64,000 nt of DNA from Sinohyriopsis cumingii. Its lineage: Eukaryota > Mollusca > Bivalvia > Unionida > Unionidae. Each line of letters starts with the position of its first letter. The first letter of the stretch is position 1. Positions 1 to 12,507 of this stretch are shown here, piece by piece. The stretch is taken from the NCBI GenBank assembly GCA_028554795.2, contig CM068824.1, forward strand, positions 158,360,289 to 158,424,288. The letters are read 5' to 3'. The position numbers and the translations under genes are program-made. The notes under the pieces are model-generated. The model saw only the letters and a list, made by a program, of their open reading frames with translations, searched no databases and was not told the DNA's origin.

Positions 1-1689
1 CTAACTTCAACTAAGAAAACAAATATGCACATAATCATTATATCTTTTTTCTCCTAAACGGTATTTAAATTTTCGGTACAATTTTAATCTAAAAATTTGG
101 TTACATGTTAGCTTACCAGGGTATACGGAAGGTTGTGACCCTTTTGAACCTCATATGCCCTGGTTTAAGAAGGTCATAACATTCTGTACATGCAACCTAA
201 ACTGGTTGTTCGAAAAGGATAACGCATAATGATTTCTTAGATGTCATTGCTATAGGATTCGCCCACCCTTCCTGCATCTTATAATACCCCATCGATTTTA
301 AAAACGAAAAAAAATCGATGTTAAAAAAATACACAAAAATTGCCCATTTTATTCATTAATTTATAATTTCTAACCTGATTATCGCAAGGGGACATATAAT
401 AGTGTCATCTCCTTCACGTTTGAATTCAAACGGGAAATTCTTCACTAAGGCGGCAGATATATTTGCAGGGGCAAGACTGTATCTTTTAGACACTAAAAGT
501 GATGTAGATCATCGTCTTCGATATGCTCGGAATAATTACGTAAATTTGGGACTTACATCCTTTTTAACGCTTGCCCTTCTAATTTGGTTCAATTATTTAA
601 TGGAAATATTTCAAACTAAATATTCCAAATTTTAGTTGCAGACGACATATACCTTTTACTTTCTAGTCCAAGTAACCACACCCCTTCACTGAAAATTGAC
701 TTTTCCAAAATTCGGGAAACAGACCGTGTGATGGTTAGCTTTTTCTTTTTGTTTGTTCTTTTACAATACAACTCCTTTAGGTGTGAAACACAAAGAAGGT
801 GACAGTACTGGATCCCTTGGCAATATTCAGGTTAGAAATTATAGATTGATGCATTGAATAACTGTTTTGTGCATCTTGTATATCCTCAATGTCTTTCGTT
901 TCTAAAATCTGTAAGTGTAGTATCAGCTGCCGGAAGGGTAGGCTAATATTATAGCTACATCTTATTAGTTGTAGCAGCTGTGCCAAAACAAAATCATGCC
1001 GCATTAACGCGAAACAGCATTCTTAAAATAAATGTCTTGCCTTCTTTTGGGAATAATTTTTGCACGTAAATAAGCTACACAGTAACTTAATATACACATA
1101 CATTAAAAATAACATTGCATTTCAAGTGTTGGTATAAATGAATTTGATATACCAATGCCATTAGTATATCAAATTTTGATCCGCCCATGGCGCAATAATA
1201 CGCATATATAAACATTCTCGCGACCATCTGAAGTTGAGTCTAGATTAATGATCAAATGATCAATTTTCACACAATAATCATTACTGACGTATAAAAATAA
1301 CGATAAAAAGTATTAACAATCCCCGTTTTCTCAATGAATATATGTGCACTTTCCTTGGGATCTATCTACAGTGTTTATCAATTATACAAAGTTGCAAACC
1401 ATGTCGACATTATTGGGTGAATTTCTCGGTTATGTGGTACACATACTGTGATGTATTTAATGTTTTGTTGTTGTTTCTTAAACATACTATAACGTATCGA
1501 TTATATCGATTATATTTAATTAAATATGAAAATGTCCAAAGGCCTCTCTCTCTCTCTCTCTCTGAACAATCGAAGCAAAATACGGGTAAAATCTATGAAA
1601 TGACGAGCGTAGAGGATTTTCGTTTGTGTAATTCCACGATCTCTCTGGACTTATAAATGATGGTAAAAGTTAAGTCAAACTGACCGAAG

Positions 1690-1736
<47 letters not shown>

Positions 1737-2210
1737 ATGGTCGGTGGTACTGTTACTAAAACAGAATAATGACTTAGGTCAACTGTAAACGTATTAAAAT
1801 ATTTTAATTACCTCTTGTTGGTTCGTCATTTCACTTAGTTTCTATTCCACAATAATTTCCATCCGCCAGTACGTGAATCGCTAAGCTTTCATGTGAATGG
1901 CGTAGCTAACCTTGTGTTTTTAGCGCTATACTTTTATCATTAAAACCATCGTTCATGTTTAAGTCATAAGTATGTATTATATTGATTTAATCAATGTGAA
2001 GAAAAACGGAAACGAAAAAAGAAAACAGTCAACTTAGCAATATGCAAAGGTGATTGTGAATAGCCACAAAAGGCATAGAACTATATTTTGTAGCGGACAC
2101 ACTCGGGGGTGTGAGGAGTTCATTCACTCAGTCATTACACAGCTGCTTGTAGTAAATCTAAACTCCGTTCAAAAGGCAAATATATGTATTTTTATGTGAT
2201 ATAAATAAAA
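1..2210. other. Host non-coding DNA, no gene recognised
   Basis: AT-rich sequence without a convincing exon or long open frame on either strand. It holds only a short CT run (about 1546-1563), a GA run and a small inverted repeat around 1142-1176 (arms TTTGATATACC and its complement). It could be a distal intron or the 3' flank of the minus-strand host gene whose exons lie further right. Confidence 0.5.
1692..1733. repeat. (GA)n microsatellite
   Basis: About 21 uninterrupted GA units. A shorter CT run lies 130 bp to the left on the same strand, so the two could pair in single-stranded DNA or RNA. Confidence 0.95.
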
Positions 2211-2219
2211 GATATGTAC

Positions 2220-2321
2220 AGTATGTACGCTATATCAATGATATACCACTCGTTGTATAAATTTTTCATCAATGAAAAATATATACATCTCGTGGTATAT
2301 CATCTATATAGCGCACATACT
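2220..2321. repeat. Imperfect palindrome (hairpin, MITE-like)
   Basis: Two arms of about 50 bp are inverted copies: the left arm begins AGTATGTACGCTATATC and the right arm ends ATATAGCGCACATACT, with a nearly symmetrical centre around TTCATCAATGAA. A TA microsatellite begins right after it. It has the form of a small foldback element, but I see no target duplication. Confidence 0.75.
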
Positions 2322-2327
2322 AAACGC

Positions 2328-2329
<2 letters not shown>

Positions 2330-2424
<95 letters not shown>
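2330..2424. repeat. (TA)n microsatellite
   Basis: About 47 TA units directly right of the 2220-2321 hairpin. The long YIYIYI open frame across it is a repeat artefact. Confidence 0.95.
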
Positions 2425-2426
<2 letters not shown>

Positions 2427-3305
2427 AGAAAGAAGTTCTTTTACGAGGTAATAAGGGATGATGCATGTTTACATAAGGATTTTATTGAATAATTCAAAAG
2501 TGTCTAAGATTATGGAACGCTCGAGCGGCGCAGCGAACGAGTTCATCGTTTATCTTAGAAACAAGTCAATCATTCAACATGATCATTATAGTAATTATTA
2601 TTTATGTCAAGAAAACCATTCTTCTTATCTCGCTCTTGCATAGTCGAGAAAAAGACAGTTGTGTATCGGTTTAGATCGTTCCCAATCTCAAATAATGAAT
2701 ACTCTGCGCCAATATTAACAGTAAAAGCATGAATGAACAATGACGTCATAATAGTTGAAACGTCCAAGCGCGCGTGTGGTGACGCCATACGACAGTTTTA
2801 GCGTTGATCCACTCGTTGCTAGCTCATCATTTTCCTTTCCATACTAGAAAAAAACTCAGATGTAAAAAGTGGCTTTTGTTTATGTGCGCTTTAGGAAACG
2901 ATGTCGTTACATCATCGCGTTACATCCGGGTATCCCCCAGAGGTACAAGTCAACAATCAATACAGCGGAGAGGAAACATGACCACGACGCTGCGAAAGTA
3001 TTGAAGGACAAGTTGACAGAGTAATCAGCACAACATGATTACAATTTGATTTTGATATCATCATCATTTTTATCTTCGTCATAACCATCTCCATTATAAC
3101 GATGTTGCTGAAACAAAATATCAGTAATATCAGGGACCAACCATTTTATGTTTATTGGTTTGTGGGAAAATGTGACCCTCAAACAGCTTCAGAAATAGTA
3201 TTCTTGTTCTGATTTGTGAAAAATCAAAATCCGTCATATTTTGATGAAATTTTTTATCTTAAGTTAAAGGAAAACCACAATATCTTCGTCTGATCATTAA
3301 ATATT
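2425..3305. other. Host non-coding DNA, nothing recognised
   Basis: No exon, repeat or RNA gene can be supported. Short open frames on both strands lack coding character. Confidence 0.45.
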
Positions 3306-3400
3306 CGGTCCATAACTTTTACCTAATCACTCACAAAGTAAATAAAGTCCGACGGACTTTATGTAAACTTTGTTAGTGATTAGGTAAAATTTACGGATCG
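3306..3400. repeat. Near-perfect palindrome (hairpin element)
   Basis: Arms of about 45 bp: the left arm contains TTTTACCTAATCACTCACAA and the right arm TTAGTGATTAGGTAAAA. They meet at the dyad AAGTCCGACGGACTT. Only a few positions fail to pair. Consistent with a foldback MITE or a cruciform-forming site. Confidence 0.85.
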
Positions 3401-3827
3401 ATAAATACCCAACCATGATAATTTAATCCTTATAATTCTAGTTTACGTCCTTTCTAACATCAGATCAGCAGATTTAATCAACAAAATATTCACTTTCATG
3501 TAGATCGAAGTTTTCTTTCATTAGCCTCTTAACTGCGATAGAATACGTAACCCGATCTTCGTTAGCCAAGATTCGTCGATCCTTTATACAGTAATATTGG
3601 GTAGAATGTCATAGCAGGTCGTGCCAGTGATATATTGCTATGATCATTATTTTAATATGTAAAAATGGTTGTTGCGGTTAAACCAGGATATTTCTGTCGG
3701 GTTTTTTTCTCGAAAATTACGCATGCATATGGCTTGTGTTGTTATAGCAATGTTGTTACTTTTTATCAAGCATTTCGGTCTTTCAAAAGCAAAACCGTGT
3801 CCATTTTTAGTGAGATCCCTTCTGGAC
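3401..3827. other. Host non-coding DNA, nothing recognised
   Basis: AT-rich, no supported feature. Confidence 0.4.
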
Positions 3828-4602
3828 ATATGACCTGACCTTTATTAACCGCTGGTGTAACATGTTGTTGTGGTGAAATGTAACAAGTTCTTAAAATTGG
3901 CTTGTAAAGCCTGCCATATGTTTTCTTTCCTCGGCAAAAGGGGTGTGTGGTGGAGTGCAGGACGGTCTGTGCAATCACATTGTTTTAACTTATAACGGTC
4001 CGCTCTAATCTGGGGTTTGTAAATTTTGATTGGAAATCACAGGAGATGGTGGGTGCGATTTGCTTGTTGTTATTATTATTAGGGTGTAAGGCGTTGATAT
4101 AGATAAAACTTCACATCAGATGTCATGGAAACAGAGAACCAAACGTAGACCGCGGAATTTATCGATGTGTAAAAATTCCAGATCAGTATCACGTGACCGT
4201 TTACATACAATCAAATTGCAGAAAACGCGTTCAGTTCATAAAAATTGGAATTATTACGCCATGATAACCTCACTGATGTCACAATGATTAAATGGTGTGT
4301 CATCGTTAATACAGTGAGTTCTCTTGACCCTCGTGTGATCCTGACCTTTAATAACAGCTGCTGGAACATTTTATCGAAGCCAAATGCAGTAATTTTTGAA
4401 GATTTGTTTGTATAGCCTGCCATTCTTCGGCACAAGGCGTGAGTGTTGTAATGTAGGAAGATCTGTGCAATTACATTGTTTTAACTTCTAATGGGCGAAT
4501 TTAATATCGGGTTTGTAAATTTTTGATTGGAAATCACAAGGGTGTTTGGGTGGGGACTTGTTATTATCATTGGGTAAGGAGTTGATATAGATAAAACTTC
4601 AC
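3828..4602. repeat. Degenerate direct duplication, period about 500 bp
   Basis: The block at about 3828-4120 is repeated at about 4333-4602. Shared landmarks, in order, are CTGACCTTTA, GCCTGCCAT, a GTGTTGT/GTGTGG stretch, CATTGTTTTAACTT, TTGATTGGAAATCACA and GATATAGATAAAACTTCACATC. The copies have diverged strongly, so the duplication is old. No coding role is visible. Confidence 0.75.
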
Positions 4603-5440
4603 ATCCAATCACATTGTAGAAAAAGCGGTAAATTCATTAAAAAAATTAATTTTTAGCAATGTAAACCGTAGTCTGCGGCTAAGGAAACTGAATTATTTCT
4701 CCATTTTTTAGTTCAAATTTCGATAAATTACTGTAAGAATTAAAAGTGCAGGTGTTTAATGGATGAAACGCTCTGAAATATTTTTTTTTCAACCTTAGAT
4801 TTTAATTATGTGGATCTATGTCAAAGACAATTTTTATCACATTCCTAACAAAATTTACTTTATTCTCCTTCCCTATTGGCACTTTACAAGTGTTACATAA
4901 TGACACTGACGTAGTGATTAGTGAGGGGACATGTTCTTCCATTCAAAAATAGACCTGTCTAATTGAATAAAGTCTAAGTACCGTGTAATTAATGCCCTGT
5001 GAGATGAATACATTCCTAAGCAACCTTTATAAATGTGTGGGTCCTTCTAAAATCTGAATATTGCATGATAAGTTTTTTTTGTGTTCATTTGACATGTACC
5101 TATTAGTCTCTTTACATGCATATCCACCTAGAGAGATATTCTGTTTCTGTTCCCAAAATAGGTGACAGCGACCAAGATTTCAGTGCCTGTAACTATGGGG
5201 GACTTTCTGTGGGAATTTCCTTTTAACGACTTTTTTTCCTACATTGAATTTTGCAGTGATTTGGCGTGCCCTGCGACTGTGCAAAGTTTTAAGAGAGTAT
5301 TGCTACACTGTAATGTCACCTCCCAAATAAAAAATGTACCAACACAAGGGGCTATAGCAATAATTCTTAAACTTAAGCTGGCAGTGACTTTCCATGCCAC
5401 AGAGGCTCCAATGGTTAAGCTGAGATTGAATTTGGTGTTT
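4603..5440. other. Host non-coding DNA, possible LINE 5' neighbour
   Basis: No gene recognised. An open frame at 5162-5458 runs into the LINE tail that follows and may be older LINE sequence, but its translation is not one I recognise. Confidence 0.35.
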
Positions 5441-5960
5441 AAAACAAACAAATCTTAGCTATCATTGTTACTTAGAAAACAACGTTATATTTGTTCTCTG
5501 TGCTACGTGTTACTGACGGACCCTAGTCCAACAAACCTATCCGACCTCACCCATGTGTACACACCAGCAAGATACTTACGCTCCTCTTCTGACAATCGTA
5601 TACTCATTATTCCCACTATGAAAACAAAGTCAGATGGATATCGTTCTTTTACATACCAGGACCCAGCAACGTGTAATGAAATGCCCACTGAACTTAGACA
5701 CAAAGACACAGTGATCCCATTCAAGAGTGCTCTCAAGACTCACGTATTTCTATTGTAAGAAGAAACTTAATAATGTTCCCTAACTTAAATATTTTCAGGA
5801 TTTTTTTATTTTTATTTTTTTTAAATAAATTTCATGGTGTTTGTTTTTTGTAATAATATCATTATATATGTTATTTTGTCTTATAGGTGTTGTCTAATGT
5901 TGTAAAGCGCTTAGAGCTTCTAAAGATTAGGCGCTATACAAAATATATATTGTAATAAAT
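5441..5960 (+). mobile_element. LINE remnant: C-terminal ORF2 tail and 3' UTR
   Basis: The frame 5465-5758 reads as the extreme C-terminus of a CR1/RTE-like non-LTR retrotransposon polyprotein. It contains the block YTPARYLRSSSDNR, then a stretch resembling the usual W-N-x-LP segment (CNEMPTELR) and ends FKSALKTHVFLL. The 3' UTR has the familiar TGTAAAGCGCTTAGAGC and GGCGCTATACAAA signature at about 5904-5943. The rest of the element is absent, so this is a strongly 5'-truncated copy. Family assignment is from memory of the motif pattern. Confidence 0.75.
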
Positions 5961-6635
5961 CTGGAGTATGCTCATTTGTTTGTTTAACTCTTTAACTCTC
6001 CATTTTAAGGATTTCTTAGCTTTTTGTGATTATTTGTTTGATTATGGGAAGTCGATGCTAGGGATATAGTTCTCAACCCGAACTATTAACTAATTACTAG
6101 AAACAAACATCATGGAGTGAACTGTTAGTGAGATTTCATGATGTCATGGTTTACTTTTGGTGAATTGAGGTCAGAGCAGCATGAGTAGCCCTGTCGCTCA
6201 GAAGTCCCTATTATAATCTAATTGTGTGAATTGATCGTGTGACTCCATGTGCAGTAGCTATGTAAATTGCACACTGGAAGAAGGGACTGTTCCATCATCA
6301 GGTGCCAATCAATTGTTGCTATGATGGTTTATATGGTGTAGATTTACAGGCGAAATGTTGCTTAAAATCATGATTCGACTGGTCTAAGATGGAGTAGGAA
6401 AACTAGTTCCCTGTATTAAGTTGTCGAGTTGTATATTTTTACGGAAAATACTGGCGGTACGTTATGGAAATTTAATGAGGAGAAACCACGCGCTTGCGAG
6501 GTTGACAGGCAATTGGAACGTTGTGAGATTTTTGGTCATGTTTCAATTAGAGTAAAATTATTTTTATTTTGGGCTCGCTGGTGTTTCCAGTTTCCAACAG
6601 TAGTTGTATAGGAGTCTTTGGAATCAGGGGTAATG
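5961..6635. other. Host non-coding DNA, nothing recognised
   Basis: No exon, RNA gene or repeat family can be supported here. Confidence 0.4.
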
Positions 6636-7245
6636 TGTTACTTCTAGTGGGATTCACGACACGGTTTACATCGCTCGGTCAGGAAACCCCTTTGAACTTT
6701 TACAATATATTGTGTTGTGACACGTTTTGAGTTTTTGAGTTTGATTTTAGCTTTTCGGATTTTAAAAGATTAATTCGTTTCTCTGGAAATATTTTGTGCT
6801 CATACATAATTCTTGAACAAAGACATTTCTTAAATTTTTATTTGGATTTCCAAAACCGAAGGATTAATTATTGTGTTTCTACAAGTAACCGTAGACGTCA
6901 ACACAGTACAGGTTACAACATCCGTCATCGCCTTCCATCTTGGATTCTTCGTCGGGACTCGAACTTTGATTTGTTAAAACATTTTATTAGTAGGGCTTCT
7001 AAATTATTATTCGTTGATTATTCTTGGATTATTCGTGGATTATTCGTGGATTATTCGTGGTTTATTCGTGGATTATTCTTGGATTATTTTTTGATTATTT
7101 TTGGATTTGATTCTTGACACCGTGAGTTATTTTTCTCATTTTTACAACATTTTTCCATGGAAATAAAATATTTATTATATTTTTCACAGCTTGTTGTTTT
7201 CACTCTTTCTTGTGTTACTGTTTATTCGAGCCTAAACACGTAACA
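6636..7245. mobile_element. Candidate solo LTR (Gypsy-like)
   Basis: Starts TGTTAC and ends GTAACA, an inverted terminal hexamer typical of Gypsy-type LTRs. There is an AATAAA at about 7162 and a U/G-rich tail. The flanking pentamers (TAATG and TAAGA) are only weakly alike. The tail at 7128-7245 resembles 54290-54395 elsewhere in the window, as expected of an interspersed repeat. No internal retroviral genes are present. Old; assignment tentative. Confidence 0.4.
7008..7106. repeat. 12-bp minisatellite
   Basis: About eight units of GGATTATTCGTG or close variants (GATTATTCTTG, GTTTATTCGTG), inside the candidate LTR. Confidence 0.85.
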
Positions 7246-8975
7246 TAAGAACAGAATGCTGGCATATTGTAATGCGTTCCCTTTTCATATGGAATACAAC
7301 TGCACCATCACTAGAGTCTACTTTTCAAGTGCTTTATGTCCTCTACATTTCATCTTTTTCATTTTTCATATATTTTGGTCATTTTCTTTTATTCGGGAGC
7401 AAAATTGACTGCTTCCAGTCTACGATATCTATGAGGCAAATTAATCACCTGGACCATCTTTTCCTACTCATTTATTTGAAATTTCTACTGTTTAGCACTG
7501 TTTTGCAACTTGTTTTGCATATTACGGTAGGCAATTTTATGTTTAAGGTTTGATCTTGAAATCAAAAGTGCAGTTATTCATGCAGGTTACTTTTAATAAC
7601 TATCAATCCTCAAACGTTAAAATCATACTGATAAAACTTGATGAGTGGATCCATCAACACAACACACATGTACCTAGAAATCACTGTGATGTACTATTTT
7701 GTTCTGATCAGTGTTTCTTTCTGCATCTCTGCCAATATCTTAAGTTCAGTTATATGGATTCTTGATTAATAAATGCATCCAGATGTAATAAAATTGAATT
7801 TAGTTTTCTTAGTTTTTTGGTTATTGGACTTACTTTGGAATTGTGTTGACATATAGCCGCATCTATATTATATTTATAGATGGCACATTTTCTGGATTAA
7901 CTGAAAAACATAACTGTCAAAACATGTATTGCGCAAACGCAATAATGAATTTAGTATTGCCATTTTAATTATTGATATATTATATCAAGGAAACATCGAA
8001 ACATAATCTACTCGATAAAAATGTCGCAAACATCCATCTTTGTTTCATGTATCAATTTGTGTCCACGTGATTCTTCATATTATACAAGTCACATGGTAAC
8101 AAGCAGATGTTATGTTCACTGTGTAATAATGGGGTGGGAGTATGTGTGCCTGCATAAAATATTTCAAAGAACGTTACTGTTAAGTAGCAAAATTTACATT
8201 TGTTGCAATAGAAAATAGCTGAGTTTTGGCCGATTCCACGTGTAAACCAGCTCTTGTCGAACTACAAGAATAACAGAACCTAATTTATTTTTTCCAAGCA
8301 GCTATCCCCTAATCATCTCTTACAATGCTGCGTTCCATTTCTATCAGAAACCCTCAGTGAAAGCACCAAACAATGCAACACTAGATTAAAAATTTTATTT
8401 ATTATTTTTCAAATAAAATTATTTCATATGCATTTTCCTTTTGTATCAATAAAGATATCCTGAAATCGTCTTCACCTCAGTCATTGTTGTGCACATTAAA
8501 TACATTTCCCACCGCAATTTTGTTGTAGGAAAGGTCGAGGTTGACAAAAGGGTCTGTCGTTATTCTTCCCTAAGAACTGCAGGGGACCAGTGTAATAGAC
8601 AGGAAAAAGTCTAACCACAGATGACAAAACAGGAACAGCGGCCTAGTTTAAGTTTAACTTCATGGGAAAGAAATGAAAGAACTATTTTCAATACTTCATA
8701 AAACGAAGAACAATTAACTGTTCCCAGCAATAAAGCAACAATGTTGACATGATTTTGGAATCAGAAACTATTTCCCGTTTAATAACAAAAGTCATGAGGC
8801 GTACAGACAACTATGTCAACCTGCATGCAATTGATAATTCACTAATTAATAAGTTTCATTGATTCACGGAATGAAGTTAACAAAAATATAAAGGATACAT
8901 TTTCCAGAAATTTGACCATGATTTAATAATACTGGCTTTAAACTAAAATCTAGATGAAACATTTGTAAATTTTAC
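7246..8975. other. Host non-coding DNA, nothing recognised
   Basis: Several short open frames (for example 7272-7553 and 8021-8218) show no domain or codon pattern that I recognise. No RNA gene is seen. Confidence 0.4.
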
Positions 8976-9056
8976 ATGTTGATTTTGAAAGAGCTATTGA
9001 CTCTGTCCCTGGTAGTTTTATACAGGAAGTGCTTTCTCTCTTTAATGTTGGTGAAC

Positions 9057-9130
<74 letters not shown>

Positions 9131-11140
9131 AAATGAATGTGTGACTCAGAATGGTTTCGCGTAGCAGTTTTTTTTTAATATTGGACGTGGTGGTCGTCAA
9201 AGGCATCCCTTTCTCCTTATTTATTAGTAGCAGTAATTTTAGGAATTATGGTTCGGAACAAGAATGAGATTAATGTGATATGAAAATAAACTGGCTCATT
9301 ATGCAGATGACATACCGTTCCTATTGGATGGATCGGATAATTCTTTGTATGCATCAGTAGAAACATTACACGCATTTGCATCAATGTCAGGACTAAAGAT
9401 GAACATCAGCAAAACGAAAGTTGTAAAAATATGGGCATTAAAGAACTCACAGACACAGATGTGCACAGATATAGAATTTGATTGGGTTTAAAATGTATTG
9501 CTATTGGGTGTTGAGTTATCTGTAAATACATAATACATTGTGGGTATGAATTGTGAAAACAAAATTCAAGATGTGCAAAAACTGTAGGGGAATGGAATCA
9601 AAGAAAATTAACAACATATGGGAAAATTGTTGTTCTAAAATCAATGGCCTTATCTAAACTGCTATATTTATTCATAATGTTACCAAATCCAACAGCAAGT
9701 GTTCTAAAGAAAATCGATTAGATGGTTTTTAAATTTATGTGGTATAATGGTCCTGATAAAAGAAGTAAAACAACAATTTTGAACAAACTAGAAGAAGGTA
9801 GATTGTGCATGAAACATCTAGCATCTTTTATCAAATCTTTAAAAATGACTAATCATTCTGAATGGAAAAATATAATACACTATTTTTTTTATAAATACGA
9901 TTTGTCATTTTACACGTTTTCAATTAAATGATTTGCAAATATCGCGATTATCCAAAAAAATTTTTTTAAAACTTGTTTGGAAGGATGTTCATTAAGCATG
10001 GGTAGAATGTATGACAATAGAAAAAGGTATAAATATAAAAACTTCCTTGAAATTTCACAGGAGGGTGTATGGAAATATAAAAATATAACAATTAACAACA
10101 GACCAGTTTTGTATCGATCGTGGTTGTCGAAAGGGATAAAATTTATATATCATTTCTTGGATGAACAAGGTTTATGCTTATTATATAAAGAATTTTGTGA
10201 TCTATACGATTTTTCACCCAAGATTACACAATATTACGGTTTTATAAGTGCATTAAGACTATATTTTATATTTTAAAAGATTAAATTTGCAACATGAGAA
10301 AAAAATCGGCACCTTTTTTTCTCCCAATGAATATTGAAGTTCTATTCAAAAATAAAAAAGGATGCAGCGAAATCTTTTTTTTTTTAATATTAAATTCAAC
10401 ATTGCAAAAGACAAAATTTGGTAGAATAAAGTATATTAAATTCCCTATAAAAATTAATTTGGATACAAAATCATGGTGACTCTGGTTAGGAATTAATCTT
10501 AACATACTGACTTCAAACAGTTTTCTGTTCAAAATTGGTTTCGTAGCTGATAAAAAGGTGTTCTTTCTGTAATAGTGAAAAAGAAATGACCAAACATTTA
10601 TTTTGCACTGTGTTGTTATAAAACATTTTTGGGTCGGGTTTTACATTTTTGTAGAACTGAGATTGGAGAGAATTTCAAGATTTCTGAAAATCATATTTTA
10701 TTTGATGATTTAAATGAATCTTGCCAATCAAATTTTGTAAATCTAGTATTTTACTAGCACAATATATTATATTTATATCTAAATATCAAAACAAAAAACC
10801 AAGCCTGCTAGAGCTTTATTTTGATTTGATATTTCATTTTAAATTTGAAGCTAATAAAGTACAGAAGTTATTTGCTAAATGGAATCAAGTGAAAACATAT
10901 TTAATTGGAAATCAGAGTAATCGCAATGATAGTAGAATAAGGCGATCACTGAATAAAATGTTGACTCTGAAAAATATAGCCTTTTATCTCTCACTCCTTT
11001 TCTCATACGTGTATGTAGGCAGGGATGCACATATATGCAGATGTATGATGGTATATATAAATGTGTATATATACGTATACGATTATTTTTTACATGAGTA
11101 TGACTGTTTATGCATGCTTTCGTATCTATTTTTTTAGAAT
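8976..11140 (+). mobile_element. LINE remnant: reverse transcriptase and 3' part of ORF2
   Basis: A decayed non-LTR retrotransposon on +. Reading left to right: a DFERAIDSVPGSFIQEVL block (palm motif A, near 8985), a TA microsatellite grown inside the frame, an RQxxPxSPYL-like block (near 9200), the catalytic YADD at 9300-9311 followed by SGLKMNISKTKVV, an LSKLLYLFIMLPNP-like block, FKFMWYNGPDKRSKTT (near 9730), and RPVLYRSWLSKGIKFIYHFL (near 10110). A cysteine/histidine tail lies near 10570. Many stops and frame changes across the span show that it is dead. The motif order suggests an L1/Tx1-like lineage; family confidence is low. Confidence 0.8.
9059..9127. repeat. (TA)n microsatellite inside the LINE
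   Basis: About 34 TA units interrupt the reverse-transcriptase region between palm motif A and the SPYL block. Confidence 0.95.
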
Positions 11141-11885
11141 TACTAATAATATCATACGTATTGAGATGTTATCTTGAAATTATTAAATGCAAACTATTTC
11201 CTTTTCTATTCAATACTTTCTATCTTCCTTCCCTCTTACTTTTCGTCTCCCCCTTTGCTTGTCTTTTGTCTTAAATAATTTCCTAAGATATATTTATTAC
11301 ATGTATATAGTATTTATCTTTGTCAATAAAAAATATTTATTTATTTCTATTAGCTATAATACAATTATTTACCTTCAACATTGTCGTCAAAACGAAATAT
11401 GTAAACCAACAAATTCTGATGAAATATCGACTATTCTTAAATAATAATATAATAATTTGTATAATTTGATGTACATCGCTGCTACAAATCTTTTCATTTC
11501 AATAATGTCACAAATGCACTGCTGTTACCCGTGCTACTGTGAGTGACTGCGTGTCTTGTCTTGTTTATATGCCTAAGACACATTGGTCAATACCAGCTGA
11601 TCAAGCTATTTTTATGTACAAAAGAACAACAAAATCTACTTCTGACAATCTTCCATGGTGTTTTGTTTCAAATGTTTCAAATTTTGTCTCCAAATATTCA
11701 ATCTATGTATAATAACCATAAGATGCCTTAATACCTTTAGATCTAAAAAATGTAGCATAATAGTTCCACACATTTACCTGTACTTTTTTAAATCTTAGAG
11801 TTCTGGTAGGGATAATGGTTTTAATAGTATGAGCTAGAGTTGTTATTTTTGTTTCTTTGTTTTGTTTATTTTCTTTTTCACCTAC
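11141..11885. other. Intron sequence downstream of the last visible host exon
   Basis: AT-rich. It begins with what may be the LINE 3' tail (AATAAA near 11327). No further host exon was recognised between here and position 1, so the gene probably continues beyond the window or through exons too short to see. Confidence 0.4.
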
Positions 11886-12049
11886 CTTAAATACGTTGTC
11901 ATCAGCCCATAGATGGTTCCGAAAATCGAAATAGTCATAGTAGTGCTCGAAGTCATGCAAGATCCCATCATTGAAATTAAATTGTCTTCCCTTTATTATT
12001 GCTCGCACTGGTATCTGGGGCTGGGAAACCGGGTCAGTCCAGTTTGGTA
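11886..12049 (-). CDS. Host gene, exon 5 of those visible
   Basis: Minus-strand exon between an acceptor ending ...ATATTAG (12050-12051 give AG) and a strong donor AAG|GTAGGT at 11885. It enters with two bases of a split codon and leaves in phase 0. The frame reads PNWTDPVSQPQIPVRA, then KGRQFNFNDG and HDFEHYYDYFDFRNHLW. The IPVR and H-x-YDYFDF pattern follows the VDHWQSC exon in a family of uncharacterised secreted or membrane proteins that I recall from molluscs, annelids and lancelets. Phase agrees exactly with the exon at 31920-32028. Element A lies wholly in the intron between them. Confidence 0.8.
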
Positions 12050-12501
12050 CTAATATTGTGAAATAAAACTCGGTAAAGTATGCAAAATTTCAGACGTAGT
12101 CGGAGTTACTGATGTCATTCTGCTGGTGATTCTAATCTTGTATTTTCAAAATAAAAAGCGCACCAGACTCAAGCTAGCGCTTAAAACCCAAAACGAAATA
12201 TACTACTTTGGTTACCTTTGCAGTCTTGGAATTTAGCATGCTCAAAGAAAACCTAAACCTGTGTATCTTAAAAACCTCAAGATTTTAACTTTGTTATAAT
12301 CAAAGCTAAAACGGTTTAAATTTATCGGAGTTCGAGTTTGAGTTTGCATTTTGTATGTTTTGTTTATTTTTGTATTAAATTTTATTTGTTAAATCGTGAA
12401 GACGGGCAGGTATATCAGATACCATCGGCGGAATGACGTTTTTGACTCAGAAAAATGCAAATGCTCTTTTCAATTAAATTACAAAAGATATATAGAATGC
12501 A
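12050..12501. other. Intron left of Polinton A
   Basis: Intron of the host gene. No feature apart from the flanking target-site copy at 12502-12507. Confidence 0.6.
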
Positions 12502-12507
12502 TATATA
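12502..12507. repeat. Target-site duplication, left of Polinton A
   Basis: TATATA, against TACATA at 31465-31470: five of six positions agree. The six-base length is that expected of Polintons. Confidence 0.7.

Noticed and set aside
2214-2492. Open frame with long Tyr-Ile repeat
   Set aside because: Product of the TA microsatellite; the same artefact occurs near 8976-9164.
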